Assembly: GCA_035505655.1 (NCBI GenBank)
Contig: DATJQP010000100.1
Location: 1-64,000 of the forward strand
DNA length: 64,000 nt
Source of the DNA: JAGVPT01 sp035505655
GTDB taxonomy: Bacteria > Bacteroidota > Ignavibacteria > UBA10030 > UBA8401
Direction of reading: 5' to 3'
In this document: positions 42,161 to 51,349 of the stretch, piece after piece
How positions within the stretch are numbered: position 1 is the stretch's first letter
How the letters are laid out: every line of letters begins with the position of its first letter
Translations under genes and position numbers: made by a program
Notes under the pieces: generated by a model
What the model was told of the DNA's origin: nothing
The model's input: the letters and a program-made list of their open reading frames with translations, nothing else
The model's database searches: none

Positions 42161-42745
42161 ATGCGCACCGCAGCCATCCAACGAAAGACAAAAGAGACCA
42201 ATATCTCGATCACCCTGCGGATTGACGGGAGCGGGAAATATAGTGTTGCGACGGGGATCGGCTTTCTCGACCACATGCTCGAACTCTTTGCGAAGCATGG
42301 GATGTTCGACCTTCAGTTGAAGTGCAAAGGGGATCTCCGCGTTGACGATCACCATACGACCGAAGACGTCGCGATAGCACTCGGGAAAGCGTTCGACAAA
42401 GCCCTTGCGGACCGGGGAGGCATCGCCCGCTATGGCATGGCGTACGTGCCGATGGATGAGACGCTGGCCAGGTGCGTCGTCGATCTGGGAGGGCGATCAT
42501 CCCTTGTCTTCAAAGCGGAGTTCAACAGGAAAAATGTCGGAGACCTCTCGACCGAGATGATCCGCCATTTTTTCCAGTCGTTCGCGGACAACCTCAAGGC
42601 GAACTTCCACGTGGAAGTGCTCTACGGCGCGAATACCCACCATAAGATAGAGGCGATGTTCAAAGCTCTTGCCCGATCGCTTCGTGCCGCGTGCGAAAAA
42701 GATGTGCGGGTGAAGGGCGTCCTCTCCACGAAAGGGAGGATCTAG
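42161..42745 (+). CDS. hisB: Imidazoleglycerol-phosphate dehydratase
   Basis: A 194-aa enzyme for the sixth step of histidine synthesis. Manganese-binding repeats are GIGFLDHMLELFAKHG with DDHHTTEDVAIALG in the first half, and RHFFQSFADNLKANFHVE with NTHHKIEAMFKALAR in the second. It is the monofunctional form, without the phosphatase domain of E. coli HisB. It is first in hisB-hisH-hisA-hisF-hisI. hisG, hisD and hisC are not here. A small hairpin (42738-42757) follows at the stop codon. Confidence 0.97.
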   Translation: MRTAAIQRKTKETNISITLRIDGSGKYSVATGIGFLDHMLELFAKHGMFDLQLKCKGDLRVDDHHTTEDVAIALGKAFDKALADRGGIARYGMAYVPMDETLARCVVDLGGRSSLVFKAEFNRKNVGDLSTEMIRHFFQSFADNLKANFHVEVLYGANTHHKIEAMFKALARSLRAACEKDVRVKGVLSTKGRI

Positions 42746-42765
42746 TCGTAAAGATCCCGACGCTC

Positions 42766-43371
42766 ATGATTGGTATCATCGATTACAGACTCAACAACCT
42801 TCGCTCCGTCCAGAAGGCCTTCGAGAAAGTGGGGGCCTCAGCCTTCATCTCCAGCGACCCCAAGGACCTCGCCCGGGCGGACAAACTCGTCCTTCCGGGG
42901 GTCGGAGCGTTCGGAGCCGCGATGGGAAATATCGCGACGCTTGGGCTCGAGCCGACGATTCGCCGGCATGTCGAGTCCGGGCGCCCGTTGATCGGAATCT
43001 GCCTCGGAATGCAGCTTCTTTTTTCGAGGAGCTGCGAACTTGGCCTCTTCGACGGGCTTGACTTCATCAAGGGAGAGGTGAAGCTTTTTCCGGGGAGCGT
43101 GAAGATCCCTCATATCGGTTGGAACCAGGTGGAGCTTCGGGGCGCTTCCCCCCTCATGAAATCGGTGGAGGAGAAGAGTTTCGTCTATTTTGTTCATTCT
43201 TACTATGCCGAGCCGAAGGAACCGGTCACGATCGCGACAACGGAGTACGGCTTCCACTTTACTTCGGCAGTCCAAAAGAGCAACGTGTTCGGCATCCAGT
43301 TCCATCCTGAAAAGAGCCAGAAGGCAGGGCTCCAGATGCTGAAGAACTTCGCGGAAATGCAGCAGCCATGA
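42766..43371 (+). CDS. hisH: Imidazole glycerol phosphate synthase, glutaminase subunit
   Basis: A 201-aa class I glutamine amidotransferase that supplies ammonia to HisF. The nucleophile cysteine lies in GICLGMQLLF, and the His-Glu pair in GIQFHPEKSQ. IIDYRLNNLRSV marks the N-terminus; the ATG at 42766 was chosen over 42691, which overlaps hisB. The stop overlaps the hisA ATG (ATGA), implying coupled translation. Confidence 0.96.
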   Translation: MIGIIDYRLNNLRSVQKAFEKVGASAFISSDPKDLARADKLVLPGVGAFGAAMGNIATLGLEPTIRRHVESGRPLIGICLGMQLLFSRSCELGLFDGLDFIKGEVKLFPGSVKIPHIGWNQVELRGASPLMKSVEEKSFVYFVHSYYAEPKEPVTIATTEYGFHFTSAVQKSNVFGIQFHPEKSQKAGLQMLKNFAEMQQP

Positions 43372-44132
43372 TCCTCATATTTCCGGCAATCGACATCAGG
43401 GACGGAAAGTGCGTTCGCCTCGTTCAGGGAACGCCGGGGACCGAGACGATCTATTCGGACGATCCGGCGAAAATGGCCATCCTCTGGCGTGGCGAGAACG
43501 CGAAGACCCTCCATGTCGTCGACCTGGACGGCGCCTTCGAAGGGAAGATGAAGAACCTCGACGCCATAAGGAAGATCGTCGAGGCGGTCGATATCCCGAT
43601 CCAGCTCGGTGGAGGCATCCGGACGTACGAGGAGGTTCGGGAGCTCTTTGCGATCGGCGTCTACCGTGTCGTCCTCGGGACGGCGGCGATCGAGGATCCG
43701 GACCTTGTCGCGAAGATCGTCAAGGACTTCGGCATGAGGAAGATCGCGATCGGGATCGATGCGAAGAACGGGATCGTCATGACACAGGGGTGGAAACACG
43801 ACTCAGGGCTTACGGCGATCTCCCTTGCCCTCAATATGAAGGCCCTCGGAATCTGTCGTATCGTCTACACCGATATCCTTCGGGACGGGATGCTCACGGG
43901 GCCGAACTTCGAGGCGATAAAAGAAATCGCGACGAAGACCGGACTGAAGGTCACTGCCTCCGGAGGGGTTTCGGGATTCGGCGACCTCATCAAGATGCAG
44001 GAACTGGAGAAGTTCGGCGTCGATTCGGTCATTGTGGGCAAAGCCCTTTATGAGAATAGGTTCCCCTGCCAGGCGCTCTGGCGTCAGAACGAGAAAGATC
44101 TCAAAGACCTTGGTCCCACGAGGCGGATCTAG
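43368..44132 (+). CDS. hisA: ProFAR isomerase (phosphoribosylformimino-AICAR ribotide isomerase)
   Basis: A 254-aa (beta/alpha)8-barrel. The catalytic aspartates are in FPAIDIRDGKCVRL and YTDILRDGML. Phosphate-binding segments are QLGGGIRTYEE and ASGGVSGFGD. The C-terminus carries about 15 extra residues (NEKDLKDLGPTRRI). The TAG stop coincides with the terminal CTAG of the 109-bp repeat, so this tail may be modified by the insertion. Confidence 0.97.
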   Translation: MILIFPAIDIRDGKCVRLVQGTPGTETIYSDDPAKMAILWRGENAKTLHVVDLDGAFEGKMKNLDAIRKIVEAVDIPIQLGGGIRTYEEVRELFAIGVYRVVLGTAAIEDPDLVAKIVKDFGMRKIAIGIDAKNGIVMTQGWKHDSGLTAISLALNMKALGICRIVYTDILRDGMLTGPNFEAIKEIATKTGLKVTASGGVSGFGDLIKMQELEKFGVDSVIVGKALYENRFPCQALWRQNEKDLKDLGPTRRI

Positions 44133-44237
44133 TGTCGCTTCCAAGAACTCCTGTCGTGCCCTGAACTAGCAATGGTGGCGTTTAGAGCGGCGATGTGCGT
44201 ATTTGGACTCAAGATCATATAGGAGAAGGGGCACCAG
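44129..44237. mobile_element. 109-bp MITE-like element, copy B (hisA/hisF gap)
   Basis: The gapless partner of 25980-26088. The left end reads CTAGTGTCGCTTCCA and the right end, complemented, CTGGTGCCCCTTCTC, again imperfect inverted repeats. The left CTAG (44129-44132) contains the TAG stop of hisA. It fills most of the 144-base gap that separates hisA from hisF in an otherwise compact operon. Confidence 0.6.
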
Positions 44238-44276
44238 TCTGATCGCGATTGTCCACGGAGCAACTTCAGGAAAAAC

Positions 44277-45038
44277 GTGCTTGCGAAAAGAATCATACCA
44301 TGTCTCGACGTCGACAAAGGAAGGGTTGTCAAGGGGGTGAACTTCGTCGATCTCGTTGACGCAGGCGACCCGGTGGAGCAGGCCAAGTTCTACGACGGCG
44401 AGGGGGCGGATGAGCTCGTCTTCCTCGACATCACCGCCTCATCGGACAACCGGGCGACGATGCTCGACGTCGTGCGTAGGACCTCTGAGGAGGTCTTCAT
44501 CCCTTTTACGATCGGAGGGGGGATTCGCTCCACGGCCGACATGCGGGAGATTCTCCGCAGCGGAGCGGACAAGATCAGCGTCAACACCGCGGCGGTGAAG
44601 AATCCCACTCTCATCTCGGAAGGAGCGGAAAAGTTCGGCGTTCAGTGTATCGTCGTTGCGATCGACGCGAAACGATGCGCGGGGGACATACGTTGGAAAG
44701 TCTACACGAACGGGGGGCGCACCGAGACCGATCTTGATGCGCTCGAATGGGCCCACAAGGCAGAGAAACTCGGGGCGGGCGAAATCCTCCTCACGAGCAT
44801 GGACAGGGACGGTACAAAAGACGGATACGATGTCGAGCTCCTGAGGAAGGTCACCTCCGCCGTTCGGATTCCCGTCATCGCGAGCGGAGGCGCCGGCACG
44901 CTGGACCATCTTCGTGGGGCATTCGAGGAGGGGCATGCCGATGCCGTCCTTGCGGCGTCGATCTTTCACTTCCGGGAATACTCGATCCGACAGGCAAAAG
45001 AATATCTTCTCTCGAAAAACGTCCTCGTGAGAAACTAA
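44277..45038 (+). CDS. hisF: Imidazole glycerol phosphate synthase, cyclase subunit
   Basis: A 253-aa barrel that joins PRFAR and ammonia from HisH to give imidazole glycerol phosphate and AICAR. Catalytic aspartates lie in IIPCLDVDKGRVVKG and the conserved VAIDAK segment; LTSMDRDGTKDGYD and ASGGAGTLDH bind phosphate. The start is a GTG at 44277. The AICAR released is used by PurH at 27191. Confidence 0.97.
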   Translation: MLAKRIIPCLDVDKGRVVKGVNFVDLVDAGDPVEQAKFYDGEGADELVFLDITASSDNRATMLDVVRRTSEEVFIPFTIGGGIRSTADMREILRSGADKISVNTAAVKNPTLISEGAEKFGVQCIVVAIDAKRCAGDIRWKVYTNGGRTETDLDALEWAHKAEKLGAGEILLTSMDRDGTKDGYDVELLRKVTSAVRIPVIASGGAGTLDHLRGAFEEGHADAVLAASIFHFREYSIRQAKEYLLSKNVLVRN

Positions 45039-45081
45039 TCCGGTTTTGTGAAACGTCTGTACAGAACTATTTTTAAACTGC

Positions 45082-45471
45082 ATGAATACGATCGACCAAC
45101 TGAAATTTGACGAGGAGGGACTCATTCCTGCCATCGCCCAGGATGAGAAGGACGGTGTCGTCCTCATGATGGCATGGATGAACAGGGAGAGCCTCGCGAA
45201 GACCCTGGAGACCCGCCGGGCCACCTATTGGAGTCGCTCGAGGAAGAAGCTCTGGATGAAAGGGGAAGAATCGGGAAATATCCAGGAGGTGAAATCGATC
45301 TACGTCGATTGCGACGCTGATGTCGTTCTTCTCACGGTGCGTCAGGTGGGAGGGGCGGCGTGCCATACGGGTCACCGGACCTGCTTCTACCGGGAGATCA
45401 CCGGAGTGAGCGAGGCATTGAAGGAATCGGGCGACATTCTCTTCGACCCGCAGAAAGTCTACCGGAAGTGA
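45082..45471 (+). CDS. hisI: Phosphoribosyl-AMP cyclohydrolase
   Basis: A 129-aa enzyme opening the adenine ring of PR-AMP, third step of histidine synthesis. Zinc/magnesium motifs are YVDCDADVVLLTVRQ and the CHTGHRTCFYR segment, with WMNRESLAKTLETRRATYWS upstream. It is the single-domain form; the HisE pyrophosphohydrolase part is absent and must be elsewhere. It is followed four bases later by a PfkB kinase gene. Confidence 0.96.
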   Translation: MNTIDQLKFDEEGLIPAIAQDEKDGVVLMMAWMNRESLAKTLETRRATYWSRSRKKLWMKGEESGNIQEVKSIYVDCDADVVLLTVRQVGGAACHTGHRTCFYREITGVSEALKESGDILFDPQKVYRK

Positions 45472-45474
45472 TCG

Positions 45475-46398
45475 ATGAAATTCACTGTCATTGGTCATTG
45501 TTCGGTTGATGTACACCACGACCCCGACGGATCGGAGAAGCGGAACCTCGGCGGGATCTGTCTCGCCGTCGGAGCGCTTGCAACAATCGCCTCTGAGACG
45601 GACGTCATCACTCCCGTTTTCGGAGTCGGCGGGGAAGAAGCCGATGAAGTGAGGGCATTCCTGGCGCGCTTCTCCAATGTCGACGCGGAAGGGCTCTTCG
45701 CGCTCGCCGGGAAGACGAACGAAGTTCACCTCTTTCCGGACGGCAACGGACGGGGCATCGAGTGCTCGAAACAGATCGCGCCGCCGATTCCTTTCGCAAA
45801 CATCGAGCCGTACCTTGGAGTGAACGGCATCTTCATCGACATGGTATCCGGATCGGACATCCTCCTCGACACCCTCGACCAGATCCGGCTGGCAGTCAGA
45901 CCGAAGGGAACGCCCATTCACATCGACCTTCACTCCCTCACACTGGGGGTCGGAACAGACGCAGCCAGATACCGCCGCCCTCTCGCAGAGTGGCGTCGAT
46001 GGTGTTTCATGGTTCATTCAGTTCAGATGAACGAGGAAGAGGCGGCCGGATTGACGGTTGAGCAATACTCCGAGGAAGGGCTGGCCAGGCAAATGCTCCC
46101 TCTCATGGTCAATGCGTTCTGTTTGACCCGCGGTGAGCGCGGCGTGACGGTCTTCCAACAGCAGCACAAGCACCTCTTAAGGGAAGAGATCGAGGGGGTG
46201 CCGGCAGGGGTGGCGAATGCGATCGGATGTGGCGACGTCTTCGGAGCCGCATTTCTCTACGCGTTCACGCGCTCGAAGGATTCGGTGAAGGCGGCGCAGT
46301 TTGCGAACGAGGTGGCGGCCGCACAATCTCTCTCTGCCTCTCCGAGGGAGTTCGGTCATCTCTCCCGTTTCAGGATCTCCGAGGGAACGGCAAAATGA
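45475..46398 (+). CDS. PfkB-family carbohydrate/nucleoside kinase
   Basis: A 307-aa ribokinase-fold protein. The N-terminus is FTVIGHCSVDVHHDPDG with a GG pair in NLGGICLAVG. The catalytic motif near the C-terminus is NAIGCGDVFGAAFL, keeping the base Asp of the usual GAGD with Ala changed to Cys. The anion-hole region LTRGERGVTVF is present. The substrate is unknown. Its stop overlaps the start of the reductase gene (ATGA), and both ride on the his transcript, suggesting a shared sugar or nucleotide pathway. Confidence 0.85.
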   Translation: MKFTVIGHCSVDVHHDPDGSEKRNLGGICLAVGALATIASETDVITPVFGVGGEEADEVRAFLARFSNVDAEGLFALAGKTNEVHLFPDGNGRGIECSKQIAPPIPFANIEPYLGVNGIFIDMVSGSDILLDTLDQIRLAVRPKGTPIHIDLHSLTLGVGTDAARYRRPLAEWRRWCFMVHSVQMNEEEAAGLTVEQYSEEGLARQMLPLMVNAFCLTRGERGVTVFQQQHKHLLREEIEGVPAGVANAIGCGDVFGAAFLYAFTRSKDSVKAAQFANEVAAAQSLSASPREFGHLSRFRISEGTAK

Positions 46399-47306
46399 AG
46401 CGAATTCTCATTTGCGGAAGCAACGGGCTCTTCGGCCAGCGGCTGGCGATGGTGCTCGGCCACGCCAACGAGTACGAGGTGCTCAACACGTCGCATCACC
46501 GGACTTTCGCCCTCGACCATCATCTCTTCGACTATACCCAGCTCGACATTACGTCCCGGGGGGATGTCAAGAGCCTGGTTGGAAGTTTCCGGCCGGACAT
46601 CATCGTCAATGCCGCGGCGATGACCGATGTCGATGCTTGCGAGACGCAGCGTGAGCTCGCGTGGAAAGTGAATGTCGTCGGCGTGGAGAACCTCGTTGAA
46701 GTGGCAAGGAAGATTGACAGCCATCTTATTCATCTCTCCACCGACTACGTCTTTGACGGAAGAGGCGGACCGTACCGGGAAACCGACCGGCCCAACCCGA
46801 TCAACTACTACGGCAAGACGAAGCTTGCGGGCGAGAACGTCATCCATGCCGGGGGGATCGCGGCCACAATCCTGCGACCGGTCGTCGTCTTCGGAACGGG
46901 GATCGGGGTGAAGAAGAATTTTGCCCTTTGGGTGATCGGCAACCTCCGTGGCGAGAAGAGGATCCGGTGCGTAGAGGATCAGCGTGCGAACCCGACGCAC
47001 GTCAATGACGTTGCCGCGCTCGCGCTTCGCGTCATCGAGCGCGAACGGACCGGTCTCTATCATGCCGGAGGAGCGGAAGTCGTCAGCCGCTACCAATTTG
47101 CCGTTGCCGCGGCCGACGTTTTCGGATTGAACCCGGATCTCATCGAGAAGACGACGTCGGCGGAACTGCATCAGAAAGCCCCGAGGCCGCTGCGGACGCA
47201 CCTCGCGACCGAGAAGGCCCGCTCGGAGCTCGAGTACCATCCGATGACGCTTGGCGAGGGATTACAGGCCCTCAAGCGTGAGCTGTACCACCTAACCCTC
47301 AACTGA
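46395..47306 (+). CDS. RmlD-like dTDP-4-dehydrorhamnose reductase family protein
   Basis: A 303-aa short-chain dehydrogenase-like protein. The Rossmann motif is ILICGSNGLFGQRL. Other segments are NAAAMTDVDACE, HLSTDYVFDGRGGPY and the catalytic Tyr-Lys in YYGKTKLAGE. The start was set at 46395, overlapping the kinase stop by ATGA; the longer frame from 46227 lies inside the kinase gene. No rmlA, rmlB or rmlC is near, so the true substrate is uncertain. Confidence 0.88.
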   Translation: MKRILICGSNGLFGQRLAMVLGHANEYEVLNTSHHRTFALDHHLFDYTQLDITSRGDVKSLVGSFRPDIIVNAAAMTDVDACETQRELAWKVNVVGVENLVEVARKIDSHLIHLSTDYVFDGRGGPYRETDRPNPINYYGKTKLAGENVIHAGGIAATILRPVVVFGTGIGVKKNFALWVIGNLRGEKRIRCVEDQRANPTHVNDVAALALRVIERERTGLYHAGGAEVVSRYQFAVAAADVFGLNPDLIEKTTSAELHQKAPRPLRTHLATEKARSELEYHPMTLGEGLQALKRELYHLTLN

Positions 47307-47307
47307 G

Positions 47308-48126
47308 ATGATGACTACCTCGAACGTGATGCGTAGGGCGAAAGCGGTCTTCGTCGCCGCCGTCCTTCTCTTCGCCGTCTCACTCTTTCAGTCGTGCGGT
47401 CCGTCGAAGGAGGCTGTCGCGCCGCCGGTCCCGGAGAAGAAGGCAATCACCTCGACGGTGAAGATCCTGACGGTCAACGCCCGCCATTCGCTCAAGGAAA
47501 AGAGCGATGTCCGCCGGCTGGCGAGATTGGTCAAATCGACGGCGGCGGAAATCGTGGCGGTGCAGCAGATCGAGCGTCCGGAAGAGGGGAAGGAGGGATT
47601 CGACGCCGTCAGGGAGCTCGGCAAAGAGACCGACATGTACAACTACTTCGGGAAAGCGCGCTTCTTCGAAGGGTTTGATTCCGGCAACGCGCTCCTCAGC
47701 ATGTATCCGATGAAAGGAATGCTCGTCCACGAGCTCCCCGTCGGGAAGGGAAAGGTCCGGCGATCGCTCGCTTTCGGGGAGGTGGATGCGGGCCTCCGGA
47801 CTGTCGGGGTGGCATCGACCGAGCTTGACGACCAGTCGTCCGCCGATCGCGTTGAGGAATCGTCGGAGATCGCCTCGTTCGTGAAGCAGTACGCGGGCGA
47901 GCTCATCGTCGTCTGCGGAGACTTCAACGAGTCTTCGTCGGGGAAGGCGGCCGCGAAAATGCAGGAAGAATTCACGGCGGCGAATGCGCTCCAGCAATCG
48001 ACTGCAGCAACGTCGCAACATCTCTACACCATCAAGGATGAGAAGCTCCGTCCTCTCTCCTCGCAGAAAGTAAAGGCGGGAAACGGACTCGAGGGACTCC
48101 TCGTCACGGTGGAAATCACACAGTAA
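47308..48126 (+). CDS. Lipoprotein with a degenerate endonuclease/exonuclease/phosphatase (EEP) fold
   Basis: A 272-aa protein with a lipoprotein signal (relaxed lipobox, C30 in LFQSCG). The body aligns with the EEP/DNase-I-like fold: LTVNARHS, VAVQQIE, the SGNALLSMYPM strand and VVCGDFNES. Only the GDFN motif and the first Asn are intact. The catalytic Glu of the L-Q-E motif reads Gln, the T-H-L-D histidine reads Glu (STELD), and the terminal S-D-H motif is missing (NGLEGLLV). It is therefore probably a non-catalytic binding protein in the envelope. It follows the reductase gene by one base. Confidence 0.7.
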   Translation: MMTTSNVMRRAKAVFVAAVLLFAVSLFQSCGPSKEAVAPPVPEKKAITSTVKILTVNARHSLKEKSDVRRLARLVKSTAAEIVAVQQIERPEEGKEGFDAVRELGKETDMYNYFGKARFFEGFDSGNALLSMYPMKGMLVHELPVGKGKVRRSLAFGEVDAGLRTVGVASTELDDQSSADRVEESSEIASFVKQYAGELIVVCGDFNESSSGKAAAKMQEEFTAANALQQSTAATSQHLYTIKDEKLRPLSSQKVKAGNGLEGLLVTVEITQ

Positions 48127-48218
48127 TTTCACCCGCCCGGAGTTCCGCGCGTCGCTCTGCATCTGCGCCGGTGCCGCTCGTCCGGGATCTATCGTCACCG
48201 AACCTACAGAAGATTCTT

Positions 48219-49484
48219 ATGCTCGACCTCAAATTCATCCGGGAACATGCCCCCCTGGTCAAGGAAGGGATACGCAACAAGCGCGACGTGGACAACGTCG
48301 ATGAGATCCTCGCGGCCGATGAACAACGCCGTTCGCTCCTTCAGGAGGGTGAGGTGTTGAAGGCGAAGAGGAACGACGTCTCTTCGAAAATCGGGAAAAT
48401 GAAGAAGGCGAATGAGGATGCAGGCCCGGCGATCGCAGAGATGAACGGCGTGAAGGAGCGGATTCAGGCGATCGATGAGGAACTCAAGATTGTCGAACAA
48501 CGTCTCGAAGCTTTACTCCTGACCGTCCCGAACATTCCCCACCCCTCGGTTCCGGTCGGCGTCACTCCGGAAGACAACAAGGAGATCTTCCAGTGGGGAG
48601 AGAAGCTCTCGGCTGATTTCGAGGTCAAGCCGCATTGGGACCTCGCCGAGAAACTAGGAATCATCGACTTTGCCCGGGGTGCGAAAGTGGCGGGAGCGGG
48701 GTTTCCCTTCTATGTCGGAAAAGGGGCCACGCTCGAACGGGCGCTCATCAATTTCTTCCTCGACAAGGCGGGAGAGAAAGGATACCGGGAAATCGGGGCT
48801 CCGATTTTCGTCAATGAAGAAAGTGCCCGGGGAACGGGCCAGATTCCGGACAAAGAGGACCTCATGTACATCGCCCAGCGGGACGGTTTCTATCTTATCC
48901 CCACCGCGGAGGTTCCGGTCACGAACTTTCACAGAAAAGAAGTGTTTGATGAGAAAGATCTTCCGGTCCGCTACGCCGCCTACACCCCCTGTTTTCGGCG
49001 CGAGGCGGGGTCGTACGGAAAGGATGTGCGTGGCCTGAACAGGCTCCATCAGTTCGACAAGGTCGAGATCGTGAAGTTCGTCCACCCATCCGTTTCGTAC
49101 GACGAGCTCGAGACTCTCAGGCAGGATGCAGAGGATCTCCTCCGTCAGATGGGATTGCCGTACCGGACGCTCCTCATGTGCACGGGGGATATGGGATTTA
49201 CGCAGACGAAAAAGTACGACCTCGAAGTGTGGGCCCCGGGTCAGAAGAAATGGCTCGAGGTTTCGTCGTGCAGCAATTTTGAGGCGTTCCAGGCCCGAAG
49301 GATGAACATCAAATTCAGATCGAAGGAGACGGGAAAGCAGGAGTTCGTCCACACCCTCAACGGCTCGGCCCTCGCATTGCCGAGGATCGTCGCCGGACTC
49401 CTCGAACACTATCAAACGCCCGAAGGGAAGGTCATCATCCCGAAAGTGCTCCATCCGTACACAAAGTTTACCGTCATCGAGTAG
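48219..49484 (+). CDS. serS: Seryl-tRNA synthetase
   Basis: A 421-aa class II synthetase. The N-terminal coiled-coil arm that grips the tRNA spans about 30-110. Class II motif 2 appears as CFRREAGSYGKDVRGL and LHQFDKVE, and motif 3 as NGSALALPRIVAGLLEHYQ. TAEVPVTN is the serine-site segment. The ATG at 48219 (MLDLKFIREH) is the usual start; an upstream frame from 48171 is not convincing. Confidence 0.97.
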   Translation: MLDLKFIREHAPLVKEGIRNKRDVDNVDEILAADEQRRSLLQEGEVLKAKRNDVSSKIGKMKKANEDAGPAIAEMNGVKERIQAIDEELKIVEQRLEALLLTVPNIPHPSVPVGVTPEDNKEIFQWGEKLSADFEVKPHWDLAEKLGIIDFARGAKVAGAGFPFYVGKGATLERALINFFLDKAGEKGYREIGAPIFVNEESARGTGQIPDKEDLMYIAQRDGFYLIPTAEVPVTNFHRKEVFDEKDLPVRYAAYTPCFRREAGSYGKDVRGLNRLHQFDKVEIVKFVHPSVSYDELETLRQDAEDLLRQMGLPYRTLLMCTGDMGFTQTKKYDLEVWAPGQKKWLEVSSCSNFEAFQARRMNIKFRSKETGKQEFVHTLNGSALALPRIVAGLLEHYQTPEGKVIIPKVLHPYTKFTVIE

Positions 49485-49530
49485 GCAAGAAAGAAACAGT
49501 GAAACGATCTCCCAGTATCCCGTCCGCTGA

Positions 49531-51294
49531 ATGAAAGCTCTCCTCCGGCTTCGTCCCTATCTTACGAAGTACAAGATGACCCTTTTGTGGGGAGTCTGTA
49601 CCGTCATCGTCAGCAACCTGTTCGTCGTCGCCATGCCGCTCATCATTGGTAACGCCGTCGATACGATCAAAGGCGGACTGGAAACGGGAAAGCTCAGATC
49701 CGGGCTCCTCGCCGAGGATGCGGCGCTCATCGTCGGATTTTCAATCGTCGCAGGTTTCATGACCTTCCTCACGCGCCAGACGATCATCGTCGTCTCGCGG
49801 AAGATCGAGTACGACCTCCGGAACGACTTCCTCGCCCATATCCAGAAGCTTTCCCTCGGCTACTTCCAGAATACGCCCACCGGCGACCTTATGGCTCATG
49901 CGACGAACGACATCGCCGCGGTGCGGAACACCCTCGGGCCCGGGATCATGTATCCCTCTGACACCTTCATGACCTTTTCGATGGCCCTGACGCTCATGTT
50001 CATCAAGGACTGGTCTCTCACGCTCATGGCGCTCGTCCCCCTTCCTCTCGTTTCGTTCGCCGTCTACAAGCTCGGGAAGATCATCCATGAAAAATTCAAC
50101 GAGCGGCAGGAGCAGTATTCGCTCCTCACGACGAGAGCCCAGGAGAACCTTTCCGGGATTCGTGTCGTCAAGGCGTACGTCCGGGAGGAGTACGAAGCCG
50201 GACTCTTCGAGAAGCTGAGCTGGGTCTACCTCAAGAAGAACCTCGTTCTTGCGAAGGCGCAATCGGTGATGTGGCCTCTCATGTACATGCTGGTCGGATT
50301 TTCACTGATCATTACCGTCTACTTCGGCGGATTGCAGGTTATCGCCGGGACGATCACCATCGGAACGTTGACGGCGTTCTTCACCTATCTTTCGATGCTT
50401 ATCTGGCCGATGATCGCCTTCGGCTGGGTGACAAACATCATCCAGCAGGGAGCCGCGTCGATGGAACGGATCGCCAGGATCTTCGATACGGTCCCCGAGA
50501 TCCGGGACACCGAAGAGACGGACATCCTCATCAAACACATCTCCGGCGAAGTGGAATTCCGGAATGTCTCCTTCACGCACCGGGGTGCGGCCGGCCCCAC
50601 GCTCAAAGGAATCAACCTCAAAATTCCCCAGGGAACGACCCTCGCCGTCGTCGGACATACCGGCTCCGGCAAGAGCACCTTCGTGAACCTTCTGCCGAGG
50701 CTCTACGACGCGACGGAGGGAGAAATCCTCATCGACGGGATCAATATCCGGAAGATTCCCCTTGAGGTCCTTCGCCTCCACATCGGGTACGTCCCACAGG
50801 AGACCTTCCTCTTCTCCGAAACGATCTCGGAGAACATCGGGTACGGTGTGGACGAGATGGCCCGGGAGCAGATTTACGAGGCGGCTGAGATCTCGCAGAT
50901 CTCGAAGGATGTTAACGAGTTTCCAAACCAGTTCGAGACGATGCTCGGGGAGCGGGGGATCACCCTCTCCGGAGGCCAGAAACAGCGGACGAGCATCGCG
51001 CGGGCCGTCCTCCGGAAGCCGAAAATCCTCATCCTCGACGACGCCCTGTCCTCGGTCGACACCTATACGGAAGAGGCTATCCTCAAACGGTTGCGGGGAG
51101 TCATGGCGGACAGGACGAGCATCATCATCAGCCACCGGATTTCGACGGTAAAGGATGCCGACCTCATCATTGTCATGGACAAGGGGAAGATCGTCGAGCG
51201 GGGGACTCACGACGAGCTCGTGGCGCTCGGCGGTATCTATGCCAACCTGCACCAGAAACAGCTCCTTGAGAAGGAACTGGAGCAACTCCAGTGA
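49531..51294 (+). CDS. ABC exporter half-transporter with degenerate ATPase site (partner of 51350-53122)
   Basis: A 587-aa protein with six membrane helices (about 1-310) fused to one nucleotide-binding domain. Walker A is GHTGSGKST and the signature LSGGQKQ. Walker B reads ILILDDALSSVD, with Asp where the catalytic Glu should stand. The next gene has the consensus Glu but a variant signature. This asymmetry is known from heterodimeric exporters such as TM287/288, where one site is catalytically weak. The substrate is unknown (lipid or drug). Confidence 0.93.
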   Translation: MKALLRLRPYLTKYKMTLLWGVCTVIVSNLFVVAMPLIIGNAVDTIKGGLETGKLRSGLLAEDAALIVGFSIVAGFMTFLTRQTIIVVSRKIEYDLRNDFLAHIQKLSLGYFQNTPTGDLMAHATNDIAAVRNTLGPGIMYPSDTFMTFSMALTLMFIKDWSLTLMALVPLPLVSFAVYKLGKIIHEKFNERQEQYSLLTTRAQENLSGIRVVKAYVREEYEAGLFEKLSWVYLKKNLVLAKAQSVMWPLMYMLVGFSLIITVYFGGLQVIAGTITIGTLTAFFTYLSMLIWPMIAFGWVTNIIQQGAASMERIARIFDTVPEIRDTEETDILIKHISGEVEFRNVSFTHRGAAGPTLKGINLKIPQGTTLAVVGHTGSGKSTFVNLLPRLYDATEGEILIDGINIRKIPLEVLRLHIGYVPQETFLFSETISENIGYGVDEMAREQIYEAAEISQISKDVNEFPNQFETMLGERGITLSGGQKQRTSIARAVLRKPKILILDDALSSVDTYTEEAILKRLRGVMADRTSIIISHRISTVKDADLIIVMDKGKIVERGTHDELVALGGIYANLHQKQLLEKELEQLQ

Positions 51295-51349
51295 CGCGGA
51301 AAGGTTCACGGACGGTCATTGAACAACGGAGAAGGCGTTTCGGTAGAGC

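Noticed and set aside
42738..42757. Hairpin GGATCT/AGATCC at the hisB stop as a terminator
   Set aside because: There is no T-tract and hisH follows at once, so it is at most a translational element.
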